Shown here one piece after another: positions 35,209 to 47,289 of a stretch of DNA of 64,000 nucleotides. Positions within the stretch are counted from its first letter, which is position 1; the number at the start of each line of letters is the position of its first letter. The position numbers were made by a program, and so were the translations under genes. This DNA comes from Effrenium voratum (taxonomy: Eukaryota; Sar; Dinophyceae; Suessiales; Symbiodiniaceae): positions 704,548-768,547 of the forward strand of contig CAUJNA010001513.1 in assembly GCA_963377175.1 (NCBI GenBank), given 5' to 3'. The notes beneath the pieces are model-generated. The model was given only the letters and a program-made list of their open reading frames with translations. It was not told the origin of the DNA and did not search any database.

Positions 35209-35326
35209 AATTCTTCCATTTGCTTAAGCCCCCCGGAAAAAAAATGAAATATTTCCAGTAGTGATAAATTATCTTTCAAACCAAAAAGGGAAAATAAAAA
35301 CATATTCTTAAGCAAATGGAAGAATT
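35209..35326. repeat. 20-bp perfect inverted repeat with 78-bp spacer
   Basis: AATTCTTCCATTTGCTTAAG at 35,209-35,228 is the exact reverse complement of 35,307-35,326. The spacer is A-rich. It could be a tiny inverted-repeat element or a foldback RNA. Confidence 0.7.
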
Positions 35327-35329
35327 TGA

Positions 35330-36436
35330 GGCGCAAAATACACTTTGCCTTGATTTGCCTGATTTGGTCTCTGTCGTAGATTTGTACTGGCTGGAGCTGC
35401 CTCCACTCTGTGATCGCGAACGCCCAGCCAAATTGCCCTAAACCAAGTGACGATGACTTTGCGCATGACAAGGTGCCTGTAGAGGAATGCCAGCACTACG
35501 AGGTACGTCTTCCAAAAGGACCTTGGCAAAGCGAGAAAACCAATTGGCCTGCCCAAGGCAACCTAGGCCCCCAAATCACCAAATACAGAAACTGAGAGAC
35601 TCGGCATTTGAGCGCCTGCGCGGAGCAATCCTTTTCGGTAAATCACGCCAGACTGAGAATTGGCTGGGTACAACGGGGGATCCAGATCCTGATTCCAGCT
35701 TTCATGCACGGCTGTTTGATGCCTGTCTAATGCCCGACGGCCATCCTTGAAGTTTGCTTGTGAAGCAGGAATAATTGGAGATATTGGAGAAAATAAGTCC
35801 AACGGGCTAAACATATCTCCAGAAACCCGCGAGAGGTGGGACACTCACAGACACCCACACACACACACACACCACACACCCACACACAAACATACACACA
35901 CAACAAAACAACAACCTTGAAGAAAACAACATCTGGTGGCACAGGCCTGTCAATACCTGATATACGACAAGTGCCGCAAAATCTGACCAGGGCCAATGTT
36001 GGCAACCTCAAACAGCTTCCCGGAGGCCTGTCGCCTCTTTGCTTGCAGCCACGAGTCGTCCATGCGTGGGCGAAACCAGGTGAAGTCATATCCAGATCCT
36101 GTTCGAAGCACGCAGAACACCTTTGCTGACTTCCTGCATTGTGACCGATGCCAGGAGGCAGCGACTACACCCACAGCACACTTATCTGGAATGGAACATC
36201 TTCTAGGTGAGCAGGCTTGATGGCACTTGCATGCACTTGCAGATATTCAAACGTGCTTCTCTTTACCTACTCGGGACTTGAGAGTGGTCCCCAGCCACGA
36301 CCAAGCCAACGGGCCCACAGGCCCGGGCCCCACTTCCGGCAAGTGAAGCCCCATGTCCAGTGCTAGTCTTACACAGCCCTCTAAACCCAGAAGCAGTTGC
36401 ATTAAACATCAAACCGACTCCACTTTGCATGCCTTT
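35330..36436. other. Unassigned stretch with CA repeat
   Basis: A CA-rich simple repeat occupies about 35,848-35,905. No coding call is made for the rest. Confidence 0.35.
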
Positions 36437-36640
36437 CTTGCCAAAATGTGAAGGTGGGCAGCGAGCCTGAACACCTCGTGAATTGAGCTCATCTTGGCTA
36501 CCCGCATGCCAAGACCCTGCCTGGCAAGGCCGCTTTTGCATATCCTCGCGAAGTTTCGAGGTGCACCCATTGGGGCAGCCATGCCTTGGAACCTCGCAAA
36601 TGCCAGGGAGCGCTTGTAACGGCCTGTTGACCTGGGTTTC
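36437..36640 (-). CDS. Candidate internal exon, unknown protein
   Basis: A clean minus-strand frame contains RYKRSLAFARFQG, APRNFARICKSGLARQGLG, MRVAKMSSIHEVFRLAAH and LHILARK. It stops being coding-like at a possible GC donor (AAG|GCATGC) near 36,437. The mix of aliphatic heptads and basic residues looks like helical protein. The left border (acceptor) is not certain and may be CCAG|G near 36,618. No family was recognised. It may belong with the candidate at 36.76-37.03 kb, but the joins were not resolved. Confidence 0.3.
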
Positions 36641-36756
36641 CACGATTTGTGGAGACTTGGCATGGCCCAGTCCAAGCATAGGATTGGCAGCAGCTCTGCA
36701 ACAGGATTGCATTGCTTGAATAATGGCCTAGGTAGCTCGCCATGCTCGCCCTGTTT

Positions 36757-37029
36757 TTAAGCACATTGAAAGGCAACGAGCCCCAAAAAGCTTTGTGACG
36801 AGGCCAAAGGCAAAGTCAGGGTACGAACCAGCAAACCGCCGATCAAGGAGGAACATTTGTTTGTAAGTTCTGCCTCCGCGATTGTGTTGGGCGGGTCAAG
36901 CAGCTTGATCAAAAGGCAGCAGGGGTTTGTTAGGTGCGTAGGTTGCCCGTGCATCCGAGAGGCCCTGAACCAGGCATCACTGTAGGGTGAGTCGCAACCA
37001 CAGGTTCGGGCGCACATATTCTTCAGCAA
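36757..37029 (-). CDS. Candidate exon, unknown protein
   Basis: An open minus-strand frame reads DAWFRASRMHGQPTHLTNPC, LLIKLLDPPNTIAEAEL and CSSLIGGLLVRTLTLPLA. A competing frame at its 5' end (RFAEEYVRPNLWLRL) is also coding-like, so the true exon limits are undecided. No domain was recognised. Confidence 0.25.
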   Translation of the reverse strand: MLKNMCARTCGCDSPYSDAWFRASRMHGQPTHLTNPCCLLIKLLDPPNTIAEAELTNKCSSLIGGLLVRTLTLPLASSQSFLGLVAFQCA

Positions 37030-37679
37030 ACCTGAGATGTGGAAGGCTTTTCTTCACCCCGCCGCCTTTCTCTTGCTCGTGCAAGTTGGTCCAAGCCGCG
37101 TTTGCCAGAGTCCTCACAGTAGGCACTCATCTCCTGAGATTCTGGGAAAAAAGCGATCACTCACAGAGGACGCAAACAGTTCTGAAAACCATTCAAATTA
37201 CTACTGTTCCCTCGTGATACGCCATTTCCAAAATCACCAAATCTGACCTCCACCGGCTACTCTCACTACCCAGCTCTCTCGTTCGAACTAGCAACGGCTC
37301 AGGGCGAGCTACAAAAGCTGGCACCGGCGGCGAGGTGATGCAGGAACAAAATTGGGGGATCTTGCAATCAGCTCAACGCATGATTCCACGTGAGTCGGAC
37401 CTGACTGCAAAATCCGTCTGTAAAAGCAAGCTACCTTCTTGCTTTGTTCAAATCTGTGACAATCAGCGGCAACCAAGCTCCTGGAAACAAACATCGATTG
37501 GTTTCCTTGAAGCCTCCTGGCACCCCACGCCGGGTTGTGGCCTTGAATGCGTGCAGCTGCCCACCAAAAAGTAAACTTGGAGATTGACGGCAACTCTGTG
37601 TGGATCCTGACAGCATGAAGGAACTCCATGGCGCGAGGGATGACAACAAAAACAAAAACAACAACAACATTTGCCGACT

Positions 37680-38275
37680 GTCCGGCGGCACAAGGTTTTT
37701 TGTGGGTTTTGCGTGGGTGTGGGACGGTTCAGGGTTTTTGTGTGGCTTTTGGGTGGGTCTGTTGCCCGGGCCGTGCTTCGTGGTCGGCGCGGGAATAGGT
37801 GGGTTTTGTTGGGTATTTGGGGATCTTGTCTGAGTTTCGTGCGGGTGTTGGGACGGGTGTTGCATGGTGTTTGCGTGGGTTTTGTGCAGGTGTTGTATCG
37901 GTTTCGTGTGCGCTTTTCCAAGGGTTTTGTGTGGCGTTCGTATGGGCTTTGGGAGGGTTTTGTGTTGGTATTCTGTGGGCTTTGTGGGGGGGGGGGTTGT
38001 TTTGGTGTTGGCTGGCTTTTGCATGTGCGTCTTGTGTGGGTTTGCTTTGGTTATTGGATGGGTTTTGGGTCTCCCCACTCCACACCCCACACTCAACACT
38101 CCATACTCCAAGACACGCGCATACACACAATCACACACACCCCCCCACCCCCCCACCCCCCACCCGCTCCCCCACCCGCTCCCCCACCCCCAACCCACAT
38201 TACCCAACACGCAACACGCAAAGCGCAACATGCGACACGCATCCCCACTCCCCACTCCCCCAGCGCCAGCTCAAA
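37680..38275. repeat. GGGTTTTGTG-type minisatellite followed by C-rich tract
   Basis: From 37,690 to 38,070 the plus strand repeats variants of GGTTTTGTGTGGGTTTTG with an average period near 20-30 bp. It then switches to C-rich strings (CACCCCCCCACCCC, CCCCACCCGCTCCCCCA) to 38,200 and ACACGCAACACGC. Both halves are extremely G/C strand-skewed and could form quadruplex or i-motif structures. Multiple open frames here are not evidence of coding. Confidence 0.7.
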
Positions 38276-38299
38276 GGGCTCCAGGGCAAACATATAATC

Positions 38300-39825
38300 C
38301 ACATCAAACATATGAAACCCAGTCATCAAAATCCCACATATTTCAATCGTCCAAATCAAGGGATCATGTCACCACTCATTCCGGCAACCGCAGCAGTCGG
38401 CAGAATGAGCCGGAGGCTGTAAAGTACAGAACCTTAGCACGAGGGAGGACCCAAAGAGCCACCGACCCTTTAATTCGTTACACGCTTGCCCCCTAATTCG
38501 AATATAGACATTTATTATTTGCATCTATTCTGGGGTTGAATTCCACTCTGGGACAGCCTTAAATACTCGACGCCACCAGCATTGCTATGGCGTTAGTAAA
38601 GCCGAAACAGTTGTTACTTTCTTTCTTTTTTTCTTCTGTTGACTAAAAGTAGGTGCTGCGCTGCTGCGTACTTGTTGCCAAAACGGCCCTCCGTACCACT
38701 GCTAAATCCAAACAAAAGACCAGGTGGACATTTACTGTCGAAGAAGGTTGATAATGGGCTTGGAATTGGAGCAAAAAGGCCATCGTGACATGTTTGGGTT
38801 TGTGCAGTAATTAAGTAGATCTTTAAGCCTAAGGTTCAACTTCGGCTTGCTGTCTTAGACTTGCACATTAAATCTGAGATTCAATCCCCAAGTTGAGTGA
38901 CACCTGACCAAAACCGTTGTCAACGGAGTCACCCAAAATCACGAACAGCCAAAAGAGCGTCCGCACCTATTCATGTTTTGATTGTTGCTCAGTTGAGCCA
39001 AGTAGCTGAGCAATTGCTGTCCGGGCTCATTCCCAGGCTGAGAGACGTGGAGAACCAGCGGGTACGCAATATATCCTGGGCTGTCAAACCAAGTGGGTCC
39101 CTTGCCATCATTGTTGGCTTTGCGGTCCGGCAAATTCAAAAGTTAATGCTTGAAAAACATGCAAACTCGGCCACTGCTTCACCCAACTTCCTACATGTGC
39201 CGGTGGAGCTTGGGAATTGTCCTTTCGAAGTCCAAGCAAACAAGCGCCGCACCGATCCACCGCGCCTGCAGCTCTTGATAGTCGTCCGCCTCGTTCCGCA
39301 GGTATACGCCATCCCAATCCTCAAATGCATTCTGCAAACTCAAACTGGCAAATCGGGCAATACATTCGCCATGGCCACATGCAGCGGTGTTCTAAACCCA
39401 ATGCTTGCAGCCGAAGAGAAATATCAAGCCCCTTTCGCGAAGCTGTCGCGGCTTGAGAGACTTCTTTCGCGTGAGGTTTTGATGAGGCAAAGGCTTCCGC
39501 GGCGTATTCGCGGACTGAGACATGGGGTCGATGTCCGTTTTAGCTTTGGCGGACACAGGACAACTACATGACAACTACAAGTTGCTTGTCTTGCGAAAGT
39601 GCGCTAGCTTGAGCTGACTGGAACATGATTGGCGACACGCGGGAACATAGGATCAAGGCAGCATGGTTTAGACTCCGGGCTAAATTCAATCACTGGCAAA
39701 TTTTGTCGGAATTCCTGGCGAATCGTGAAACTCGGCAAAAGCTTTGCAAAACATGACCCATGAGTGCAAGCAAGGGTCTGCCCTAAGCCCTACCACTTCG
39801 CGAACCTTTCGCGAGCTATGCCGTG

Positions 39826-39856
<31 letters not shown>

Positions 39857-42140
39857 GTATCTATATATATATATATTATGTTATCGCTTTCGCGAGCCTG
39901 AAAAGCGGCCAAGTTAATTCGGAGAAGGCGAACATGATATTGCCTCGCAAATACAACTTGCAAATCGAGGTTCCGTAAAACACTGCTGTGAAAAGCACGG
40001 CTTTCCGACACTCCCACGCCTGATTCTTTGTCGGCACGAGTTCACAGTGCTTAGTATTCGCGCGCATCCGTGAACTTGTCGAATGTGGGCCAACACAAGC
40101 CAACGCTGTTGATTCAGACCCCAGTATTTCTGCAACCCCGCATCGCAAGCCCTCTTGCAATCATCTGCGAAAACATTGGTGTTCGCGTGTTTGGCAGAAG
40201 AATCGGAAAGCCCTCACTTTTTGTTCCACACTAATTGCATTGACATGGTAAAACCGCAAAATCAAACTTGTCTCGGCCTGAAGCAGCAAGGTCTAGACGA
40301 ACTGGATGTCTGCGAACCAGCGGAGCAAACCACAAGAAACATGACTTTCTATCTGCGCACACTCGACGGGAATCCTCGCGAAACGATACCATTCCTGTCG
40401 CAATCAGCGGTTGGCCCCGAGGAACTGACTTGAAGCGGATGGAAAATATCATTTGACACAAGCCGTCATTCGAAGAGTGCCAACCCCCCCCCGGTTGACC
40501 CAACAGCTTGTTTCTTACATGCTAACGACGGTGTATTCTATGATCTGTCTGGATCATCTTCACCAATCATTGTGCGCAATGAGCCTTTCGCACAAACTCA
40601 TACAAACGCGGCTTTCTGAGTGTTTGCTTTGTCAATTGCCGCCACCAGGGATGCCGTGAGATGTTGTCAATTGGCATGGCCTGCATGATTTTCCGGTTGC
40701 AGTCCAGCCTCTATTGCCGGAGAATCTTCTAGATTCTACACTATGTTATGTGACATCTTGCTCAAGAATCAATAGTGTGCACCTAATCTGTAAATCAGGA
40801 GCCTTTGCATCCTGGTCAAATGCCATGAACATATTGTAATGAAGAAGCAGTACCTTAATGTTTGCACAGCATAGAGCAAGTACTTGGTTGCAACTCAAGC
40901 TTCTTGAGAACAAAACAGGATGTCTACAAAAGTTGGCTTCCTGGAATCATGTGCCACTCATCTGTCAGAAACTGTTTGTTATTTGTAAAACAAACAGCCA
41001 ACTCATACTGTAAAACGAGGGCCCACGAGACGTCTCTCTCTCTCTCTCTCTTGCTCGCATCGTCATTGTCAATATTCCTTACACTTTGACCTCCGCCAAA
41101 GTCTCAGCCAAGGCTCCAAACAATGGTTGTCGACTGAGGCCACTTCTTCCCACTCGTTCGCGATTGAGGTATCAAGGCTTGCACCGTCCTCAGTGGCTCA
41201 GCACCAGGCAAACAACCCGGTTCAGGCATTTTTGCCCAGCATTGTTTCGCTCCCAACTAAGCGCGCTCGCACAATGTGAGAGAGCAAACAGCCGATGCAT
41301 CAACGCAGCACTGACGGAGACACGGTTCAATCTCAAATTGGATGTAGTTCCTTGGCTGTCAGTCCAGTGTTCGCCAGCTGTGTATCTCAAAATGCAATCT
41401 GAGTTTTGAGGCCTTCTGCTTGGGTTGTGTGTGACATGATGCAGCGGCAATGCAGTGCCTGATGAAATCGGGGGGCTGCTTTTGGTGAGGATTCCCTTCA
41501 TGGGGAGAAAGCTGTTGACTCGTGGGCTTGCCGCATCCAACTGATTCAGCCGGGCGGCGATACGGCACCTTCTGGGCTCCATGTCCAATTGCTCACCTCA
41601 AAGGACTCTCCCAAACGACTTGAAACAACGCATCTCCTGTCAGTATTACGCATCACGATGGACACTTTTGGACGGCACAGAAGGCAAGAAACCAAGTCTG
41701 GCCTGCTATTGTGTGATGCGGCAGTCGTGTTTTTGCATCATTCCAAGCACAGGATTCAATGACACGACACCACCATGCCAAATCGATCGCTCAATAATGA
41801 CATGTAACACTTGCACCTTCGAACAACACATTCTTTTCTAAATCTGCAGTAGCACCCGCATGCCAGAATACGCAAGACATGCTCCAGACTATGTCATTCC
41901 AGTATGACCATCAGTGTGCGCCACACTAGGTTTATGTATATTGTCAAAGGAAGATTAGAAGAAACTTCCGTGGCACGGCGTGTAATTGAACGCTAGCTCT
42001 CTGACAGATAACAAGCAAAGCAAAAAAACGGAAACATGCGTGCGCCTGTGGCGGGCACACATAATTGTCCGTTGAACGTTAGCCCATTCGCGACGCCTGG
42101 TCGGAGCGCGTTCGGAGCGCTCTCGGAGCCAGGACTGTTG
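38300..42140. other. Unassigned stretch
   Basis: About 3.8 kb without a supported gene. It includes a plus-strand open frame of 224 codons (38,897-39,571) lacking recognisable motifs, a TA repeat at 39,827-39,876 and a short CT run near 41,036-41,050. Confidence 0.35.
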
Positions 42141-42149
42141 GCACTGACA

Positions 42150-43055
42150 CTGAAGCCATGTGCATGTTTCGTGGCACGCAAAAACAATTTCGTGCGGTCA
42201 TCAGCACTTTAGTATGGTCGCGCGAAGATTGGGTTGCCAAGGTGGCGGGCGCAGAACTTTCGCAACGTTGGGCGCAGAGCGCGCAAGGTCGTGTAGATTT
42301 CGTGGCTGCAAACAAATCACCAGGTCAAGTGCAGATTTCGTAACAGGTGCAGCACTTTCGCACGGTCGCGCGCAGATTGCGCAAGGTCGGGTGTGGACTG
42401 CATGGCAGCCACCATTGCGAAAGTGTCAAGTGCAGATCTCGCGGCATGCGCAGCTCCTTCGCACGGTCGCGCGCAGATTGTGCAAGGTTGCGCAGGTGTA
42501 GATTCGCGGCAATAATTTTCGTGGCGCGCGCAGAACTTTCGCAAATTCAATTGCAAATTGTGTGGTGCGCGCAGCCCTTTCGCACGGTCATGCGCAGATT
42601 TTGTGGCAGGCCCAGCACTTTTGCAGGTCGGGCGCAGATTGCGCAAGGTTTCGTTGCAGGCGCAGCACTTTCGCACCGTTGTGCGAAGATTGCGCAAGGT
42701 CACCCACAGGTACCGTGGCCGGCGCAGCACATTCGCACAGATTGAGTGCCAAGGCCGGGTGCAGATTTTGCACGGTGCGGATTTCGTGGCAAGCGCAGAA
42801 TTTTCGCAAGGTCGGGCGCAAATTGCGCAAGGTCGGGTGTAGACTTCGTGGCAGGCGCAGCACTTTCTTAAGGTCAAGTGCAGGTTTCGTTCCAACCGCA
42901 GCACTTTCGCACGGTCGCGCACAGATTGTCCTGGCAGGCCCAGGCCTTTTGCAAGGTCGGGCGCAGATTGCGCAAGGCGCATGTCGTGGCAGACATACTT
43001 TCGAACGGTCGTTCAAGGATTGCGCAAGGTCGGGTGTAGATTTCGTGGTAGGCGC
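42150..43055. repeat. Degenerate GC-rich array, copy 2, left part
   Basis: Two alternating motifs, GCGCAGATTGCGCAAGGTCG and TTCGTGGCAGGCGCAGCACT (followed by TTCGCACGGTC), recur with variable spacing across about 900 bp. Single-base changes are frequent and GC is high. The array ends abruptly at 43,055, where the inverted repeat of the transposon begins, and the same motif resumes at 56,396. Confidence 0.85.
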
Positions 43056-43091
43056 ATACTTGGATTGGCTGTTTTTTTATAGAGAGTTATG
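43056..43091. repeat. Left terminal inverted repeat of the transposon
   Basis: Begins ATACTTGGATTGGCTG and ends TAGAGAGTTATG. The strictly safe part starts at GATTGGCTG (43,063), because the first bases may be array sequence (compare ACATACTTTCG at 42,993-43,003). Confidence 0.8.
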
Positions 43092-43400
43092 TTAGTTATG
43101 TAGAATTAAGATTCATAATATAACAAGTTAACTAGACTTATCGCAATTCGTTCTAACTAGTTATAACTATTTATCTGGCTTTTGATTTCACATACTTTTC
43201 GTTGTAGGATGTATTGTGTATTTAAGGCGTGTAAAGATTTTTGTGGATCCCACAAATGCTTCACAAGCCAAAAATTCACTTCCAGCTTTGTGTTTCAGAA
43301 AGGAAAGCTCATGTTCAAACCCGCATGGGATAGCCAATTGGCTGCGCATGCAATGGGAACAGCCCGAAGGCTTCATGCAGCAAGGACTGGACTGCAACAG

Positions 43401-45373
43401 CTATAAGGAGGCTCTACGAAACTTGACAAACTGGAACAGCCTTAAAGGCCTCCGAGAATGGTGGGGCTCTTTTTTATTGGTCAAGCAGCAGAGTACAGTT
43501 GGCATGGCAGCAAGACTTTGGCTTCGCCTTGGCCTCGCAAGTGGGCAAATGATTGTCGAAGCTGGAATCAACCCTTGGAGTGCCGAGACCCGGCATGTGG
43601 CATGCTGCTGGTCCAACTTTTTCACGTGGTCCCAGACCTGGACCATGGTCGCTTTCTCTTGCAAGAGCTCCACATGGAACAGCACCTGGGCCACTTGCCA
43701 GCTTTGGCTGGTTCCATAAGCGACCACATCGCCTCCATGGACCTGGGCACCATGGGCCAAGCGAAGGCAGCTGGCTAGCTTTGCCGACTGCAGCTGGCCT
43801 TGGACAAACTGGGCCAACATCGCCAGCTCTTTGGGCGTAGCTGGCCTGGACTTCAAGAAAACGACAGTTTCTGGAAACAGGCCTGGCTCTTGAAGGGTGG
43901 CTATCTCCTTGGCCAGGACTTGTTGGAGCAAGTTGGTCTCGAAGTCCTTGGTGTTCTGGAGCTTGGTGGCTAAGCCGCCAATGCCCTTGTGCTTCCTTTC
44001 TGGAGCGAAGCAATTGGGCAGGTGGCCAAGCCGCTCCAGGATGTCAGGCATATGGAGGAGCCAATGCCACTTGGGTATCAGTTTCCCCAAACCCGGCAGC
44101 TTGGTACGACTGGATGGCTTCCTCGCATGCCTGGAGCAAGCTGCTTCTGGTTGTAGCTCCACTTTGGGCTCCTCCGTGGATCTGGTCGATGAGAGTGGCC
44201 ATGGCCAGCTGAGCCTCTGGTTGTTCTTGTGCTTTTGGACTTGCTTTTGGCTGAAGATGGCCTCCAAGTTGCCAGCTCTGGTGGCTTTTGGCTGCTTCCA
44301 GTGTGGGAAAGCTTGGCGAAGAAACTCCCACACCTGGAAGCCTTCTGTCTGGAAAGCCTCCAGGGTGTGGTACACCACAACTGGTGCCACTCCTTGGAGG
44401 ACTCCGTGCATATAATCGTGACAAAATTGGCTCACTGGTCGTATTACTTCTCTGGCTCTCAAGGTGGGGTGCAGCAACAAGGCAAATTTGGACCAGGTGA
44501 GTCCTGTGGCCTGCTGCCAAATCTGGAAGTCTTTCTTGGAGCAGGTGGCCCTCCTGGCATCCAGTCTCTGGTAGCTGTCAAGGAGCTCCTGGTCTGTCAC
44601 AAGCCTCAACTGGTCGTACCTTGTGGTGCTGGTGTACTGGCCCTCCTGGTCCTCGTGATCTTTGGCTGCGAAGCTGCGGACGTTGGCACAAAGGGCAACC
44701 ACACCTGCTTGTGGGCCTGGGCGGCGTTGCCGCTTGGGTCCTTAAGCAAGAACCCACCCAGTGGCTCCACCAATGGGTCCAAAAAGATGGACTCCAGGAC
44801 CAGTTGGGAAACCCCTGCGTCCAAAGTGGCCACCACACTGGATCTGCAGACGCACATAGTGAGCCAGAGGTCCTCGTGGCAAAGCTGGTGCTTGAAGTCG
44901 TCCATGGTGGCATACAGTGCCCAGCACTTGCGTTCTGCCCTTCCTAGCACACTGCCTGGTATGATTTCATCTGCATACAAAGTCAATCCCCATGGCCGCT
45001 CTGGGCTGGATGGGCATTTCTGGTGCTTGGACAGAAGCAGCTCGTGGAAACTGCCTTGTTGGTGGAAGAGCTGGCTCAGGTTGACCAGGAAGCTGCAGTG
45101 TGGAACCCTTACCTGGTTTCCATCTGCTTTGGTCAAGGTGCCTTCCCTGATCAATGGGCCCAAGGCTCCACCATGGAAGCTGGCCAGCAGTTGCTGTCTC
45201 GCTTCTCTTGGCTTCGAGCTGGAAACTTCTGGCAACCCATGGGCTTCAATTTCTTTAACAATGGCTTCGAGGAGAGCTTGGGAATGCGCAGGTAGTCTGC
45301 TTTGGAATTTGAGCAGTCTGCTCAATTTGGCTCTCTTGGTGGTCGGCTGGGCCACGTCATGGCTGGAGCTCAT
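43401..45373 (-). CDS. DDE-like transposase, split by one frame change
   Basis: Two abutting minus-strand frames make one protein of about 650 residues. The first part starts at ATG 45373 (MSSSHDVAQPTTKRAKLSRL) and includes LTLYADEIIPGS. The second runs to 43,401 and includes FCHDYMHGVLQG, PKWHWLLHMPD and CFAPERKHKGIGG. The acidic residues of DE-I-I-P-G, D of HDYMHG and E of PERKHK are placed as expected for a D-D-E triad. Similar motifs occur, from memory, in abundant dinoflagellate transposase-like proteins. The frames meet at about 44,705-44,712, where CAGGTGTGG would read through as CAGGTGG, consistent with a 2-bp GT duplication. The C-terminal 70 residues look degraded. The protein would cut and paste the surrounding element. 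Confidence 0.7.
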
Positions 45374-45439
45374 GGTCCAGTGGAGAAAGCTGGTTATCTG
45401 GAAACATGCAAGGCTGGACTGTGCAGCACACATTCAAGT

Positions 45440-45850
45440 TTGTTTTGGCTTTACAATATTTTGAATCTTTATGGTGCATATGCCATGAAACGTTGAAGCA
45501 TCGATGTGTACTTTCGTTTGCAAGCTTAAGGCTCAAGCTTAAGGCTCGGAACGAATTTTGTAGCTGATAATTGTATAAAGCTATTGCTATAAAGGGTTTA
45601 GCCACTTGCAGCTGGTGGGTGCACGTGCCGCATATGGGCATGCTAAAGTCCACGGGTCGGTCGATTGGACATACTGGGATTACCCAGCAAAAGCCAAGCA
45701 TGCAACATGGGACTGCCATCGCAGGCACGACAATCAGAATCCAAGCATGGCACTGCCACTACAGGCACGGCAACGAAGACCATGGGCAATCAGCTTGAGT
45801 CTTTTTTACTACTGCATGGCTCTGGTCCCCAGCATGCATTGTGCTTGGCA
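45440..45850. other. Spacer between the Lys-rich CxxC protein and the transposase
   Basis: Carries two imperfect copies of a GGCACTGCCA-type word about 36 bp apart (45,708-45,775) and a doubled AAGCTTAAGGCTC near 45,520-45,548. No exon was seen. Confidence 0.4.
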
Positions 45851-47289
45851 TCACTTTCTGGCTGCCATGTGGGCTCTCCACCGTTCACGCCCATGGAGTC
45901 TCACTCCTTGGTACGTGGGCGACCTACACGTGCGACATCCTTTGACGTTCCCACGACAGCGCGGGCAGCCGTAGAGAAGAGCCCCAGCCTGGCCTTTGGC
46001 CTTCTTCTTGGCAGTGGCTTTGGCCTTTGGCTTCGGTCCAGGCTTACCCTTGGCTTTCGCCTTGGGTGTCGGCTTGGCCTTGCCTTTAGCTTTGGCCTTG
46101 GCTTGGATCTTTGGCTTGGGCTTGGTCTGGGTGTCAGCCGGCTCAGCTGGCTCTCGCCTTTTCCCCTTCCTCTTCTTCAACTGGTTGAAAGTCTGGCGTC
46201 GAGGGGGCTTCTCTCCACCTCGCTGGCAGCAGGCTGGGCTCCTCCAGTGGTTGCCTCTGTGGCTGGCTGAGTGGCAGCCTTCGCTGACACTGTAGCTGAA
46301 GAAGCAGCTTGGTCAGCCGACTGGTGCCCTGCAGAACCTTCAGGGTTTTCGAAAGGCAGTGCCTGGCCAGACCCGCGGGTGGAGAAGGGAAAAGCCAGCT
46401 GCTGCCCTGCGCTGGCCTGGCTCGCAAACTTCTGGTCGGGAGGCTGCAGGAAATGGATCTGCGGCTGCTCGGGCCGAAGCACTTGGGCGAAACGGCCCAG
46501 CAGCCCGTTCAGCAGGAGGTTTACATCCGCAGCGCCTACGTCAGCTTGGACAGCTTTAGCTTGGGCCTGTGGTGTCGCAACTGGTCGTGCTTCCTGGTGG
46601 AGGAGCTTGTTGTTGCCGCGCATGGCAACTTTCTTCATCCAGTGGGACAGCTCTGGTGAGCGTCCAGCTGGTCCTTCACCAGGGTAAGCCCTCTGCAAGA
46701 AGGATGGGTCCAGCTGCGTTGGGTCGTTGGGGTACGAACTCAGTCCTTGGCTGGCTTGGCTGGGCTTCGAAAATGCTGCGAAAATCAACCACCAAAGCAT
46801 GGATGGCGTGGGCGCTCATCTCGGGACTGCCTTTGGCATGGCTCTGCTGGACAACCAAGGCCACCGCTTGGTGAATCGTTCCTTCCTTCATTCAGGCTTC
46901 GGAGCCCGAGCTGGGCCAGCCTTTTGGCTACCACTGCCAACTGGCTGGTCGCCTTGGGTGGTTGCTTGGGCCAGCTGGTTCCAATCTTCCTGTGTGAGGT
47001 AGGCTGGAAGGTTGGCCATTCTCTGGCCCGCGACAACGAGCTTGTGGCCAGTGGTGTGGTTGCTGTGGCACTGCTCCACAGTGGCTGTCAGCTTGGCCTT
47101 GAAGGCGTCTGGCAGACTGCTCTGGTCGATCTTCTCGAGCATGGCCACGATGGCCTCTGTGCTCCAATGCTGGAAAGCTTGGAGCTTCTGGGCCAAGGAG
47201 TCACACATGGTTGCCACGATCTGGGCACCAGGCTTCAAAGTGGCAAGCTTCTCTAGATGGTCGACCTCAGCGACCCAGTGCTGGGCCAT
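45851..47289 (-). CDS. Lys/Ala-rich protein with CxxC pair, several frame changes
   Basis: Starts at ATG 47289 (MAQHWVAEVDHLEKLA) with a helical region (VATMCDSLAQKLQAFQHW, SLPDAFKAKLTATVEQC). It continues in other frames: IHQAVALVVQQSHAKG; SYPNDPTQLDPSFLQRAYPG; DVNLLLNGLLGRFAQVLRPE; and QTFNQLKKRKGKRREPAEP. A KAKAKGKAKPTPKAKAKGK tail comes before YGCPRCRGNVKGCRTCRSP, GVRLHGRERW and the stop at 45851. The CPRC-x5-CRTC pattern fits a small zinc-binding module. Frame changes fall near 46,890, 46,750 and 46,210. From memory, similar Lys-rich CxxC tails are frequent in dinoflagellate repeat proteins. It could be the DNA-binding or accessory subunit of the transposon, as an inference from context. 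Confidence 0.55.

Noticed and set aside
38897..39571. Plus-strand frame of 224 codons
   Set aside because: No motif, no exon-like composition and a direction opposite to the well-supported genes; kept only as part of an unassigned stretch.
43474..45464. Plus-strand frames of 172 and 411 codons opposite the transposase
   Set aside because: Shadow of the minus-strand transposase, which carries the recognisable DE, HDYMHG and PERKHK motifs.
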